Shown here: positions 25,546-38,600 of the stretch, piece by piece
Layout: each line of letters starts with the position of its first letter
Position numbering within the stretch: position 1 is the first letter of the stretch
Assembly (NCBI GenBank): GCA_016165875.1
Contig: JABBOT010000001.1
Location: forward strand, 38,926,252-38,990,251
Reading direction: 5' to 3'
DNA from: Acanthopleura granulata
Taxonomy: Eukaryota > Mollusca > Polyplacophora > Chitonida > Chitonidae
DNA length: 64,000 nucleotides
Translations under genes and position numbers: made by a program
Notes under the pieces: generated by a model
Seen by the model: the letters and a program-made list of their open reading frames with translations, nothing else
What the model was told of the DNA's origin: nothing
The model's database searches: none

Positions 25546-26329
25546 TCTATTTGGAGTATGAAAAACTTTTTCATATCATTGTCATTCAACTCCTTACCTC
25601 TAAATACTCAGAAACAATTCGGTGACCGGAAATGGAAACGCGGAAGCGTGTGTATCGGGAGAGTCGTCATTATGGCGAATATGCCTGGATGCATCACCAA
25701 AAAGAGCCTGCTTTTGTTTCATGTATCATAATATTTATTTAATAGTAAACGCGCTACGGGATTGTAGTATGCAAGACAACGCCGTATGCAATGAAAACTG
25801 GTGAAATTTATATAAAGAGTATAACATAAACTTACCCAAGCACAGGCCTAAAAGGAAACAGCCATGACTTGCTTGGTAATTCTCTACACAGTCTTGTAAT
25901 CTGGAAGTCTTGCGACAACAAGGAGCTGTTTCAGGGAAACTGGAATAAGAATTTTGTGTTTCTGGTATCTTTCTAGCTTTATGGTTAACATGTTAGAGTG
26001 TATGACATCACAGTGGGAGCAGGGGCGTTGTCGGGTTATTTCTGTAATAGCTTTGTTTATTCAAATTTAGAATTAGCAAAGTTAGATGATACATAGATGA
26101 TAACATAACGACATTTTCGAGTTTCTAGAAGTTGGCGTATTTGCTCGCTTTAATCAACGATACCTCTACGTTACAATATTTTTCACAAAGAAAAACAGGA
26201 ACACTTTTCAAACCTGGGACACCTTAGCCATACTAAAATATATTTAGTTTGTCTTTGTGCATTCTATAAAATGTATTAATTATATTTGGTGATTACTATA
26301 AATTGTATTCGATGATTACAGTGAGAAGA
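25546..26329. other. Spacer between array copies IV and V
   Basis: AT-rich, nothing recognised. Confidence 0.5.
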
Positions 26330-27135
26330 GATTCAGACAACAGCTTAAGATATATGGTTGTAGCTTAAGATGCTATAGTACGGAATTGCATGTGTGAAAC
26401 AGCTGTAACGATTGGATGGTCATCGTGTTATGTTACCAGCTCGTCTCGTGTCTGCTCTGTTCATACTTACTGAAAGTGCCGTGAGCCAGAAGATGAAATA
26501 TTACCGTTTCTTATATTGATTATTCATAAATCTTGGCTGAAATGATTTCTGTGATCGGCGGATATTTCCTGGTGATAAATGTTTAAGTACCCTGTAATAG
26601 AACATTACTCTACAGAATCTATGGAGCAATAACCCTGGATACAGCCATGGATTTACCTCGTTTATGTTTTGTTTGCTGTAACTCTCTATTTAACAGATCG
26701 TAATGGTGTCATCCATAAATCGACCAAATTCATAGAATCGTAATTTAATCTTTGCATTGCTGTGCAGCTCTTTCCCATTTTGATCGCTTTCATTCACATG
26801 GCGCAGAATATTTAGCTAATGGAACAGCTTTGTCCTACATAGGCACACAAAACACCTGATTGATCTTAAACATCCATTAATCTTAAACGATCTACAATTT
26901 TAACCTTCCATATACAATTCTCCTTATGAGATGCAGATTTATAATGTGATCAGATTACTTAAACTCTCATTATCCCCGTCTCCAAACGTGAACAAACTTC
27001 CGAAGACGGACTGGCCTTGTGATGACCAGACCCAACATGGACAGGTTGCGACGGATGCTGACTTTTCTACCTCAGGCTCAACAATTACTTGTAACAACTG
27101 TACCAAACGCAGTCATGCCTGTTTTAAAAATTGAA
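26330..27135 (-). repeat. Array copy V (fragment)
   Basis: Only the low end is present: TTATATTGATTATTCATAAATC (26510), AAGTACCCTGTAATAGAAC (26585), a decayed exon-3-like part (26750-26900) and CTCCAAACGTGAACAAAC (26980). It stops before any WN or DG exon. This appears to be the right end of the array. Confidence 0.6.
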
Positions 27136-27370
27136 GTTTTAACATGGAAATTGGTCGCAGGTGGTGTTTTTGTGTGCTTTAAAGGCGAAGGAGTCGACAG
27201 ATCGGTGGTTGAGGTGGTGGCACAGTCACAGCCAGCAAATATGGCACATTGGGGGAGGGGAGGTCGTGGTCTAGAGATGACCGATTGTATGAAAGGGGAA
27301 ATGAGGAAAAAAATATGGAATTTTAGAAAAACAATACATGTGAATACTAAAACCACATTCATAGTGTTGT

Positions 27371-27412
27371 GAAAGGAATGAAGGAAGGAAGGAAGGAAGG
27401 GAGAAAGGAATG
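27371..27412. repeat. (GGAA)n microsatellite
   Basis: A run of GGAA/GAAT units in a stretch with no gene between 27135 and 27980. Confidence 0.9.
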
Positions 27413-27983
27413 AAAAATTAGGGTTTAACGCCACTCTTACAATATTTCAGCTATATGTTGAACATAGCCTAGGAACAATCGTCCGTCCACAGGGGAATGA
27501 TAAACAAACAGGAAAATCAAAACAAATAGGAACCAGACGCTTTTTAAACCACTGAAAGAAATAATTAGGCCTATGAGTTAAAATTCGAAAGTCACAATAA
27601 GAACAGTAAGCAATATCAATATGCTGACAAATGACGACAATCTGGTTTGGACACCGACTCACTGCAGAATTTTTTTGGTCGGACAATCACACGTATATAA
27701 ATGCTGAGATTCTGAGTTTAGTATATTCTCCAAGACACAGAGCTAAACGTCTCTTGATATTTACCTTCTTCAGAAAATAGCGATAGATTTTGATCTTTTT
27801 TGCCTAACAATCGTGGCTCACCTCATCAGATTGCTGCATTCTTCAAGAATGCTTGTGGCAAAAACACGCCTGGGTGGAAACCATTTTGATGCGAGCAGGA
27901 GGTGTGTGTAGCCGTGTACTACACGGAGAATACATTCGACTCAGAACGACCACAGCTCTGAACGATGTGGGACGCTGAAAACT

Positions 27984-28493
27984 TTGGAGACTTTTGGCGG
28001 TTACCAAATGCCTCGATGGAAATCGGGCTCTAAGTACATAGTCATCGTTCAAGGATACTTTGCAGTTTGTGATTTGTCAAACATGCGGCATCGTTTACAT
28101 TATGTTATGTGTGTAACATGTACAGGTTTGATTTTAACGCAAAAACAATGGCTGCTTGTCAACGCTGCAGAACTACTGCACCTGTATGGCACCTTCAATC
28201 GCCAGTTAGCAGAAAAGTTGTGTGGGCTAAGAGAGGCTTTTGTGGGATGCTTTTGTGATATTTTGCACTTTCGACATTTCCACCCTTTCGGGACGCGACT
28301 TAATCCATTAGGGAAATATGTTCGACTATATAAACCTTGCGCAGGACTACGGCGTTTGTTATGTGGGGCACCTGTTGCCGGTATGGAGGTAGGCCAGGTA
28401 GGCCAGCGAAAACGCTGTGAAAACAGCACAGCTTTGCACTCAGGATCTGTTGAGTATAGATCCCAAGTAATTGTTAAATTACATCACCAATGA
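27984..28493 (+). other. Unrecognised 169-codon open frame
   Basis: The longest frame in the window apart from repeat-driven ones, in a locally more GC-rich stretch. It opens METFGGYQMPRWKSG and has several Cys (CVTCTG, CGLREAF, CFCD). No domain, splice context or homologue is recognised, and a 109-codon frame overlaps on the other strand. It could be a fragment of a transposon or chance. Confidence 0.25.
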
Positions 28494-28796
28494 ATTATGC
28501 AATAAAAATTGCAGGATAAAGCTGTTTTGCTAATCAAGTACCTGGCGCATGAAACTAAACGTCGATCTCGTCGAAACCGATTTAACTAATGAGGGCTTGA
28601 CAACTGGAATCCAGTTCCTGCCAGTTCGTGCTGCGGCTTTGAATGGGGGAGATCTGTCAGACACCCAACAGCCCGAAAGCTGGATAACCTAACTGACCCG
28701 TTAAGTACCAGGCTGTCATCCAGCCACACAGACTGAGACAGTAGAAGGGAGGTAACTCCGAAGTGTAAAAGTGAAAATATTTCTGATCGAAGAAAT

Positions 28797-28960
28797 AGAT
28801 TTATTTATTTATTTATTTGATTGGTATTTTACGCCGTACACAAGAATACTTCACTTATACCACGGTGGTCAGCATTATTATGGGAGGAAACCGGGCAGAG
28901 CCGAGGGGAAACCCAAGCCCATCCGCACGTTGCTGGCGGACCTCCCCCCTTACGACGAAA
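28797..28960 (-). mobile_element. SINE-1, head truncated
   Basis: (TTTA)n then GATTGGTATTTTACGCCGTA, the GGGAGGAAACCGGGCAGAGC block and CCATCCGCACGTTGCTGGCG. Confidence 0.8.
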
Positions 28961-29031
28961 GAAACAGAGGATATCAAATTATTTGTTTTAATTTGTTTTA
29001 ATTTTATGGTAATCCCATAAAGTAGAACTCC

Positions 29032-29204
29032 CTAACACCATCCCGGAGTCCATACCCCGCCATACATCACAGGATTCCCTCTTGGGTCCGGGGGCGGGAA
29101 AACTGCCGGTAACTGGGACTTTTGGAGTTCATTCATCTTGTCGATCATCTCCTCTAAAATGCCAGTTTCTGTGGAGGCCAAATTAATATGCTCTGTAGGG
29201 TCCT
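29032..29204 (-). CDS. Gene A exon 14 (C-terminus)
   Basis: A 173 bp exon coding [15 protein letters not shown] ... [13 protein letters not shown] then GGVWTPGWC and a TAG stop at 29032-29034. The acceptor is TTTCCTCAG|AGGACC. Same length as the gene B terminal exon. Confidence 0.93.
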
Positions 29205-29546
29205 CTGAGGAAAGAAAAGCGTACTTTAACGTATGCACAAGTATTTATATTATGAGTTTTAATTAGGACTGCTTATAGACAATGAAGCCAGAATGAAAGC
29301 ACATGCATATTCATACGGTTTATATATCACTACTAACCGCCGATCTTTTTTTCAAGATACAGTAATATTTGTCTAATTTAATCTAATTTAAAGCATGTGG
29401 CTATTTATAACTACGGTACAACATTGCAGTCTTTCGTGTCAACCCACGATTCTGCTCATTTCTACTTTTTCCTGTGTGTGGGGGGTTTTTTTTGGTTTTT
29501 TTCTTCTAAGTTTTCGGCTTGAAAATGAACCCGAGTTTCGAGTGGT

Positions 29547-29613
<67 letters not shown>

Positions 29614-32600
29614 TTTCATTTGCGTTTTGCACCACATTCAAGAATATTTCACTTATACCACGGGGGCCAGCATTATGGTGGGAGGAAACAGGACAGAGCC
29701 CGGGGGAAACCCATGACCATCTGCAGGTTGCTGGCAGACCTTCCCACGTGCTCGCGTGTTATAAAGGTTTAGACAAAATACAGGGAATTTGATAAATTAC
29801 CTTTTTAACATGGGAAGATGTGTCTTTGCCTTCCCAACCGGAAGATCTGGATGTGCCATGCGAACTCCAAACCACATTCTGTTTTACTGTTCAATTGTCT
29901 GTTGTCTACAGCTAGATGAGTCTTAAAATGACTGAGCCAAGTAGGCACCAGTAAGGACATGTGCTACATGTTTGCATCTTTCATGCTGACTGCTTTTGCT
30001 AACGGTTTTTTTTTATTATTTTTTTTTCTTGAACTGAACACCCATGGTCAGTTTTAATATTTAATTTAGTATGTCTTAGGATTTGACAGTTTTGTGCGTT
30101 CACTGTGTGTTACTTCCTATCTATTGTCAAACAGGTAATGCTTGACACTACCCTACACTCTATTGTAATATGCAGAACGAGTCCAGGTGTCTGATTCGGC
30201 GGTGGCTTTAAGTCCGAGAGTTTATCACATACTTGGCGAAGGACGGTGCACAGTATATGTGATCATATATGTGAAATATTCTTGAGTACGGCGTTAAACA
30301 CCAATCAAATAAACGACTGGAGGAAACCAAATATGGACTGAGGGAATCGTCTTTTCGTTGTCATATGTCAGACAAAGCCCAAGAAGAAAGTTACCACACC
30401 GATGATAATTAAATAAATTAGAAAGAAAGAAAGAAGTAAACGTTTGTTGTAATGCTAGCATACAGGATATCACTGATACACCTTTGTAAGATCGAAGAAT
30501 CTCAGCCGAAGAAAACTCTAAACCACACAGCACACTACCAAGACAATGCGTGTACATAGGATAACTAACTCACAAGGCCAGTCTTCAGATACCTTTGATA
30601 TTAAACAGATGGTACTGCTTGTCCGAGCTATTGGCACAGCGTACAGTGCCTACCCCAGACACCTCCCATATCTTCGTATCAGGGTCTCCTGTATCAGGGT
30701 TCACCAATTCCGGGGGTAGATACCAGCCTCCGCTACTATTCTCACCCATGATCAATTTATAGTCGCCAACCCTTGACAGACAGGACAGATGAGCAGTCAG
30801 TAGAAGGAAGTTCAACCTGTACAACTTTATTTTCACATGTGTGAAAATTCTCACGTAACATAATCGTCACGTAACAAAAGAAACTACACTCGCTGAATTC
30901 GAGCATATTGTCCTTCTTCGTGCGGAATGGCATGACAATGTGTATTCTATACACACAGACGTTTTCCTGTCAATCTGAATTATATTCATTGGCTTATTCC
31001 GTATAAATGTGGTCATTTACGTGTAAGTTTTTTCTTTTTTTGCTTTAGGTTGAAACTGCTATTAAAGCGTAAAAATCGCAGAAGTTAACACATATCTGAC
31101 CGGTCAACCCCTTATGACTAGTTGGTACATTAAGACTTTCTGATGCTAAAAGATTCCTGGAGAAATCGGATGAAAAAATTCTTTTACATATATACGTTTT
31201 TTACATAGCACTTACACTCGTTGACTATTTAGTGTTGTGTACTTGAGAAGGTCCGCCAGCAATCTGCCCAGTTTCCTCCCACCATAATGCTGGCCGCCGT
31301 CGTATAAGTGAAATATTCTTGAATACGGCGTTAAAACACCAATCAAACAAACATATCCTCACTATTGCAAGTTTAACGTGTGATTTAAAACAGTGCTCTT
31401 CTACATAATTACATTTATAACAGAGCCTAAGCCTACCTGATGGCGCCATTGTTGGCGATGTTGTCAAAGTTGTAGACGAACTGGTTCCTGGCCGAGTTTC
31501 CGCCTTTACTGATCATATCCCACTGGTTCACCCCGTCTTGACCTGTCTCTGTCAAGACAAAACCAGCCTTACTTGACGTACCAGCGAATTTTCTTACAGG
31601 CAGTGGAGAGATGAAAGCCTTTATTTCCTGTTATATGTCGATACCATGTTATTTCAAGTTCGTGTGCAAAACGTTTGCTGGAAGAAAGATTACTTACCGT
31701 ACTTAAGAATATTTCACTCATGCAATGATGGTGGGAGGAAACCAGGCAGAGCTCGGGGAAAACCCACGACCATCCGCAGGTTGCTGGTAGAATGATGTCA
31801 ATGTGATCAAACTCAAAGCCAAAAGCAGCTTGCACTTAAATATCAATGTGGACCGATGGAATTCTTAATATTTATTCTTTTATTTCATTTATTTATCTAT
31901 TTTTTTGTGTTTTGCGCCGTGATCAAAAATATTTCACTTTACATGACAGCGGTGGGAGGAAAACGAGCAGAGTCCGGTGGAAACCCACGATCATCTGCAG
32001 GTTCTTTCTTTATAATATCTATAGTAAATAATAATAATAATATTGATAATAATGATAATGTCTTCATTTTCTCAGAGTAATACAACTCAGTCAATATAGT
32101 ACTGATCTTCCCCGAGGCCATCTGCAAACACACATTTATAAACATGGACACAATATACTAGTCGAACTAAACTGAAAAGTGAATGAAATACAATCAATGT
32201 CATACTGAAAACAAATACTGAAATCGATGTCATACTGAAACAAACATATGATAAAATGGGCTATTGAACTCGGGAATTATGTATAAAGCAGGCTATTGTA
32301 AATCTTCAACCCATTCAATCATTCAACAGTGCTCCATGACAATTTTGAAATATTGTTTTCAACGATGGTAAACAAGAGTGAAGAACTAGGGTGTATAATA
32401 ATGTTAACCACTTGACATGCAGGTTTTGGAAATTCTGTATTGAGGAGAGCTGTGTGTGGTGGGGGGGATTCCAGTTCAAACTTCCAGAAAAGGAAGGACT
32501 CCGTTTAAACATTTCAGAATGAGGAAAAAGGAGAAGTAGTTGTATTGCTTTACTTGATCTTAGCTGTCTTTTTGTTGTTCTTTAATATGAAACATATCTT

Positions 32601-35600
32601 TCATATACTCAGGGAAATAGTCATTCAGAGATTTGTAGATAGTTAGATCCTTACGATACTGAATTATTCAGTATATACTTTTATATATATATCTATATAT
32701 ACTTTTCCGTGTTAAGGCTGAAAACATTTCAGAGGTAGTCATACTTTTACTGGTGTCTAATATCAGCCTTGCTGCAATCTTCTGCAGTTTATACACTCTT
32801 TCCAAAAGTGCTTTTGAGCAGTCAGACAATATTGTAACACAGTAGGTGATATGTGGAAGAATATGTGCATTATATCAGAGAACTCTGGATTTGTAAGGTA
32901 GAATATGTTTGTGCTTCCTTCAGACAGACAACACTTTAGAAATAGTAGCGCATATAGAATCCACGTGTTTTCGCCAGGTAAGGCTTTCATCTACATGTTT
33001 TTTAAATGTTCCAATCATTATGGTCTTGGTTTTCTTTTCATTTATTATCATTTTATTTTCTGAACACCATCGAGATATATGCTGAAGATTACTGAAGTGT
33101 TTTCAATTTATGTTTGGTGTTGAAATTCAACATCGCAGTCAGAGGTATTTAAAACATTTAGTCATTTAAGTTATTTAAGGAAATAATGAACCATAACGGA
33201 CGAGTATCGCACCCTGGAGAGCCCCAAATGTTACATTCAAAGACAAGGATAAGCTGTTTTTAACACAAACTTGTTGGAACCTAGATTCTAGATAAGAAGA
33301 CATCCAATCTGATGCAGTGCAGGTGATGCCATAAATATTTAACTTTTGTGAAAGTAACTTGTGATCAATAAGGTCAAATGCTTTTCTGAAGTCGATCATC
33401 ACAGAGTTATCTCATCAGCTTTTAGCCAGCTTTCAGTCAGTTTGGTTAAAAATGTAAAACAGGAGTGCCCATGGCCGAAGCCACATTGTTTATCACTGAA
33501 AAGGTTGTTATCAGATATATAGTAATAAAGACATTTGAGCAAGTGACCTTTTGAGACTTTTGACACAGATGGTAAAATGGAGATGGGACGGTAGTTCTCA
33601 GCCTTGTTAACCTGTTCTGTTCAATGCAGTGGGATTATTTTTGATGTCTTCCATTTGTGTGGGAAAATACCAGACGTGATGCTCAGGTTAATGATTTTAA
33701 TAATGGTAGGTGTAATTATGTCTGCTCTGAATTTTAGAAATCTTGGGCTGAACACATCTAACCCTGTGCTTTTGGAGACATTTAGCATCATGAGATATCT
33801 GTATACATCATTTTCAGTTTCGTGTGGAAACAAAATCAGCTAACTTTGCCCAATGATGGAGTTGGGTCGATATTTTCTTTTGGGAGAAGATTTTCTGCAG
33901 CTTCTGAGAAGAATTTGTCAGTGGAATCTTATAACAATTCACCATTAGTATCATTGGTTTGCAACGATACAGTGGTTTGATTACCTTCCATGGGCTCCTA
34001 TGTTTGTCATTTAATATGGCCTCAGTCAAAAAATCTCTCGTGGCTTTTTGCAGAGTTTCTTATTCCTTTATTCTGAGAGACCAGGGTTCTGATGAGTCAT
34101 CCTTTTCTTCAAAATTGTAACATGCACAATTTCTTCAGTCAGCCAATCTGGTTGTTTGGCTCGTTTTACAAGCTTTTGCCTAAGTGGAGTGTTAGTATCT
34201 AAAATGTTCATAAAGGACTGAGTCCACTTATGAACGACAATGTCAGGATCAGTACATTTTCAATGAATGACCAATCTTCATCAGGAAGCTCGCTACGGAA
34301 TTTATCTAAATCGAACTTTTCCTTCTCCCTATATGTGATAATCTGGTGTGAATATTTCTTACAGCGGTAATTGCATTTACGAGCAAGGAAAATAGCATGA
34401 TGATCACTCAGATGTAGATCTAATGTCTTGTCAGGGTCAGTGGAGTATATATCGTCAGTTAGAGATTCGGAGTGATGAGTTATTCCAGTTGGTTTTGAAA
34501 TCAGTTGAGACAGTGTGAAAGATTCAGTACATACCTGCGATTTAGGGCAACGGGTTTCCTTCAGATTAATGTTGAAATCCTAAAAGATCAGAATTTCTGT
34601 CTTTTCAGAGTACACTTTTTCTAATATATTCTAAAAATCTTCTCTCTATCCAGCTGGTGCATTTGGAGGCCTATAAACAAAGCTGAGAATGAAGTGTTTT
34701 GAATTAAGTAGTTGGATTTCGAGCTATATAACTTCAAGAGTTTCGTTTTCAAGGTCATGTCTTCTAATATAGGGTACTGTATCAGTGATGTATACTAGAC
34801 CACCACGTCCAGCTTTTCTCTTTGGATCTTTCCTCTCAGTTATATATCCCGAAATTCTAGAAGCCTTTACTGCGATGTTTCTTTAAGAAAGTTTCTATTA
34901 GATCAAAAATGTCTATCTCTTCTCTTCGTCTTGTTAGTAATATTTCCACTTGTTCCATTTTAGGTAGCAAATAACAGAAATTCACTTGACGAATTCTTAA
35001 TCCTTTGTTACGTAAACCAAAATCTATACTACAAATAAGAAAGTTAGTATTTAGATTCCAGAATTTTAACATTGTTATTGATGGGGAAAACTGTGGAATT
35101 ATTTGCTTCAGAAGATACACCATATGAAAAGATACTTAAATAACACAAATGATCAGATGTGGTAATATACATGAAGATATTAATAAATTCTAAGGCATTA
35201 ATAAGAAGCACTTCATCACATCTCGTAGCCTTTCTAAATGTATCAGAGTGTGAGGACCTTGAATACAGTGGACTATCAGAATTTGTACAAACAAATTTAT
35301 AATTTTGTAGAATTAGATGTATCATCGATGTCATTCAGTAAAGAGAATTTATTTCCTGTGGTGTAACTAAGCCTATTTTCTGCAATTTTCCTTTCTTTGC
35401 CAAAGCCCTACTTTGTAAGACAATGTTTAGGCTCATCTCTGAGGTTAGGGCAGTACTGACAACGTAGAAGTTGTTGGTGTCAATAACTCTGTGGTGCGTG
35501 GCTGAAAAGAGCTTTGATTTCTGTTCATACTTGTGTTACCTTTAATTTTGTTTGGTAAAATTGATAGTATTCTGTTACTAGATTTCAAAAGGCATGATGT

Positions 35601-38600
35601 GCCTTTTTGGCTTAAGTGGAGTCAATCTCCCACAAATAGGTTGTGGTTTATTAGGCAGAAGAAATTCCTGAACATTGCCAATCAAGGCTAGATCATAGCT
35701 ACGCACAAGTTCGTACAGGTTGTCATTAAGAGTATCCCAAATTTTGTGGTCCATGTCCATCGTAGGACAGATCCCCGACACAAGTATGTTAGTTTTGGGA
35801 AACTTACTGCCAATCGCACTGGGTAAGTTATCGTATTCTTGAATGAATTCGTTCACAGATTTATAACATTGGTTTGTTTCAACTTGTAGTATAATGTTGT
35901 CCAATCCACTAATATCCATACTTTCTATTTTGTTAGCGGTGTCTGGAATCTGAATATGCCTCAGTGTGTGCACAATAATTCCTCTTCTCAGTCACCTGGT
36001 GTTGATGTCTTGGATTATGGAATTTCCTCTGATTACCGTTGATGATTTCCATTTATTTGAATCAGGATAACATGTTTCAAAATTTGAACTCGTAGGACTT
36101 CTATTAACTTCTCGTTTGAATGCTATCATGATAATCGTTGGTATAGATTTAGCCTTTTCTTCCTCAGATCTACTGTAAACTTTCAATTTCTCAGAATTAT
36201 CTGGGTGAGAGAGCATATTTACTTCTTTGCTTGTGGTTGAAGCTCTTATTTCCCTTCCAAAAGTAAGACGGACAACACTAGGAGGTGTAACTGCACTGTG
36301 CCTTACAGCATCAGCACCGGTTTATGTGGTGGCGGTTTGTGTTTGAACTGATGTAGTCACCATCCTACTATTCAAGACAGTTTCTTGTAATATCAGCCAG
36401 AGCTGTTCCTTAAGACGTATATTTTTCATTTGTAATGACTGGATAATTCTGCTGGATTGAGAAGTATAGGCTGGTGGTGGAGTACAGCAATGTGGGCAAC
36501 GGTGATTGTACATTCGGTAACTTTAAGAATGGTCAAGTGGAAACGCATATCTTATATATCTTAATGAGTTTCCCTGAGGACGGCGCCCTCGAACAATGGG
36601 ATCGCTTGATGGCTATTCCGCTTCAGCGGAATCTTTAGATTAGATCTTTCAGCTGCACGCGTGGGTCATGCAGGGGATTTGTGTGATAAGACATGGTGGT
36701 GCGGTGACTTCCTGTCAGCTCTATCGAGCTTTCCGGTCTGGTACATGTGACCACCTGTGACATATGTTCGAATATGAACTGAAACCCTACTCACATAAAA
36801 AAATATATAGCTTAAAGAATGACGAATACAGCGGGTCGTTGCCGTTACTAGCACACACTCGATGTTCTTTGAAAAGCTCAAATCTGTTTAGTTTTATATT
36901 TGCGCAAGGCACACAGTTGACAGCGGGGTTCAATCCCACACCTTCCCCTGTTGCTTGCAGTCGACGGCGCCCGTGTGAGATTTAGGTTGGGAAAGCTCTC
37001 CCCCTCCGTCCCCCTCTCCCTGCCCCTCTTGCTACAGTCAGGTTCCTCCGATGAAACTGACAGGTGTGCATAGTATAACAAAAACATCTTAATGTCATCA
37101 TTTAACTCCAATAAAATAAAGAAATAAAATCTACTGACGGGATAAAGCCTTGGCTAACATTACCTGGTGGATTCCCGGCTATGGCCTGTATCGTTGGGTT
37201 CCAGTCCACGATATGCATCAACCTGACAACAGATGTTCAGTCGTAAATAGAGTGAGTGAGTGAGTGAGTGCTTAGGGTTTAAAGTCGTAGTTACCAATAT
37301 TTCAGTCATATGACGACGAGGGGTCCTTCTGGTATGCGCATATAGTGTGTCTTCTTGTGGCGGGGCGAGTCCATGTCAAAGGGCTAACCTCTCAATACTG
37401 AGCGCCAAGCGAGACAGCAATAAGTACCATTTTTAAAGTTTTTGAGGTGACCTTTCCGGGCTTGAGCCTGGATCTCCCGAGGTCTAGGCGGGCGCTCTAA
37501 ACTCCAGGATACCGAAGTGGTAGGGCCAAAAAGAAATCAAAATAATGTTACTTGTAAGCAGAATACACGGTATATAAAGAATGTTGTAGAAGTATGTAAT
37601 AACCTGGTTTGTGTGTTCGCCTTTGTACAAATATTTGTGCTTTCTTGGGATGTAACTTCCATCATTCTTCAGTTAAGTTATGGTATTATGTAATTCATTA
37701 CAGCTGCACAACACCGATTCATTTGTTCTGTCATTATTGTGTTTTACAGTTGAACCACTTTTTCTGATACTTAGATTTAATTGTTTTTATCTTTATCAAT
37801 ATTTTTTATCTTTCAACAGGGAGGCCTCCATGTTCGAGGGGGGCTAGCACGCTAGTGCAACGTAATGCCCCAGCTTCTCACGAATGTGGTCACTGTGAGT
37901 TCAAGTAAAACATAAATCAAATAAATAAATAAATTTTCAATAGATGCATATCAAATGGTTGTAGTCGCAATAAAATATCGCGGAGAGATGTTATGTCAGC
38001 ATTCCATGTTATTCAACTTTAGGTTCTCTCTCCTCATGCGGAAACCCAAAACCTTGGTACAACAGTCCTTTCCCTAAAAAATATACCTGGAAATGTGAAT
38101 TTAACTCGAGTAATTCCATAAAATGTGACTCAGATTATGTGAAGTACAAGTAAAACGATGTAGGAACACTTTCTTAGTCGCTTTCCAATGTTAGCCAACA
38201 CAATCACCAAAAAATATGTTGAAGCTCACTTCAAGGTGACCTTCAAAACCAGAGTATCTGACGACACAGTAGCTCTACTGGTTGGCACAAAATTATCACA
38301 CAGTGAATTACAACATTAAAGCTGTTACCCAACAACATTGCCGGGTCCAAGCTATTACCTATTCACCATATCTGGTAGTCCCATGATAACTTCATGGTAA
38401 TAAAAAAGCAATCCAGCTTTGATCTTTTGCTCATAGCCCATAAGAAACAACATAAAAAAACACAGTGTAGCAAGGATGATTTCCATTCTCACGGTAAACT
38501 GCACTCAGCGATTTTCAGCTTTAGAACTATAACCGTTTCCTATCACGTGACCTCTAAATGTGGAGGATTTTCTGCTTTTTCCCACTCTGCAATTTTCAGC

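Noticed and set aside
27078..27434. 118-codon minus frame and 117-codon plus frame overlapping
   Set aside because: Composition is driven by the GGAA run and low complexity; no splice or domain support.
29395..29772. 125-codon frame with [11 protein letters not shown]
   Set aside because: It translates a (TTTA)n SINE tail plus SINE core; not a protein.
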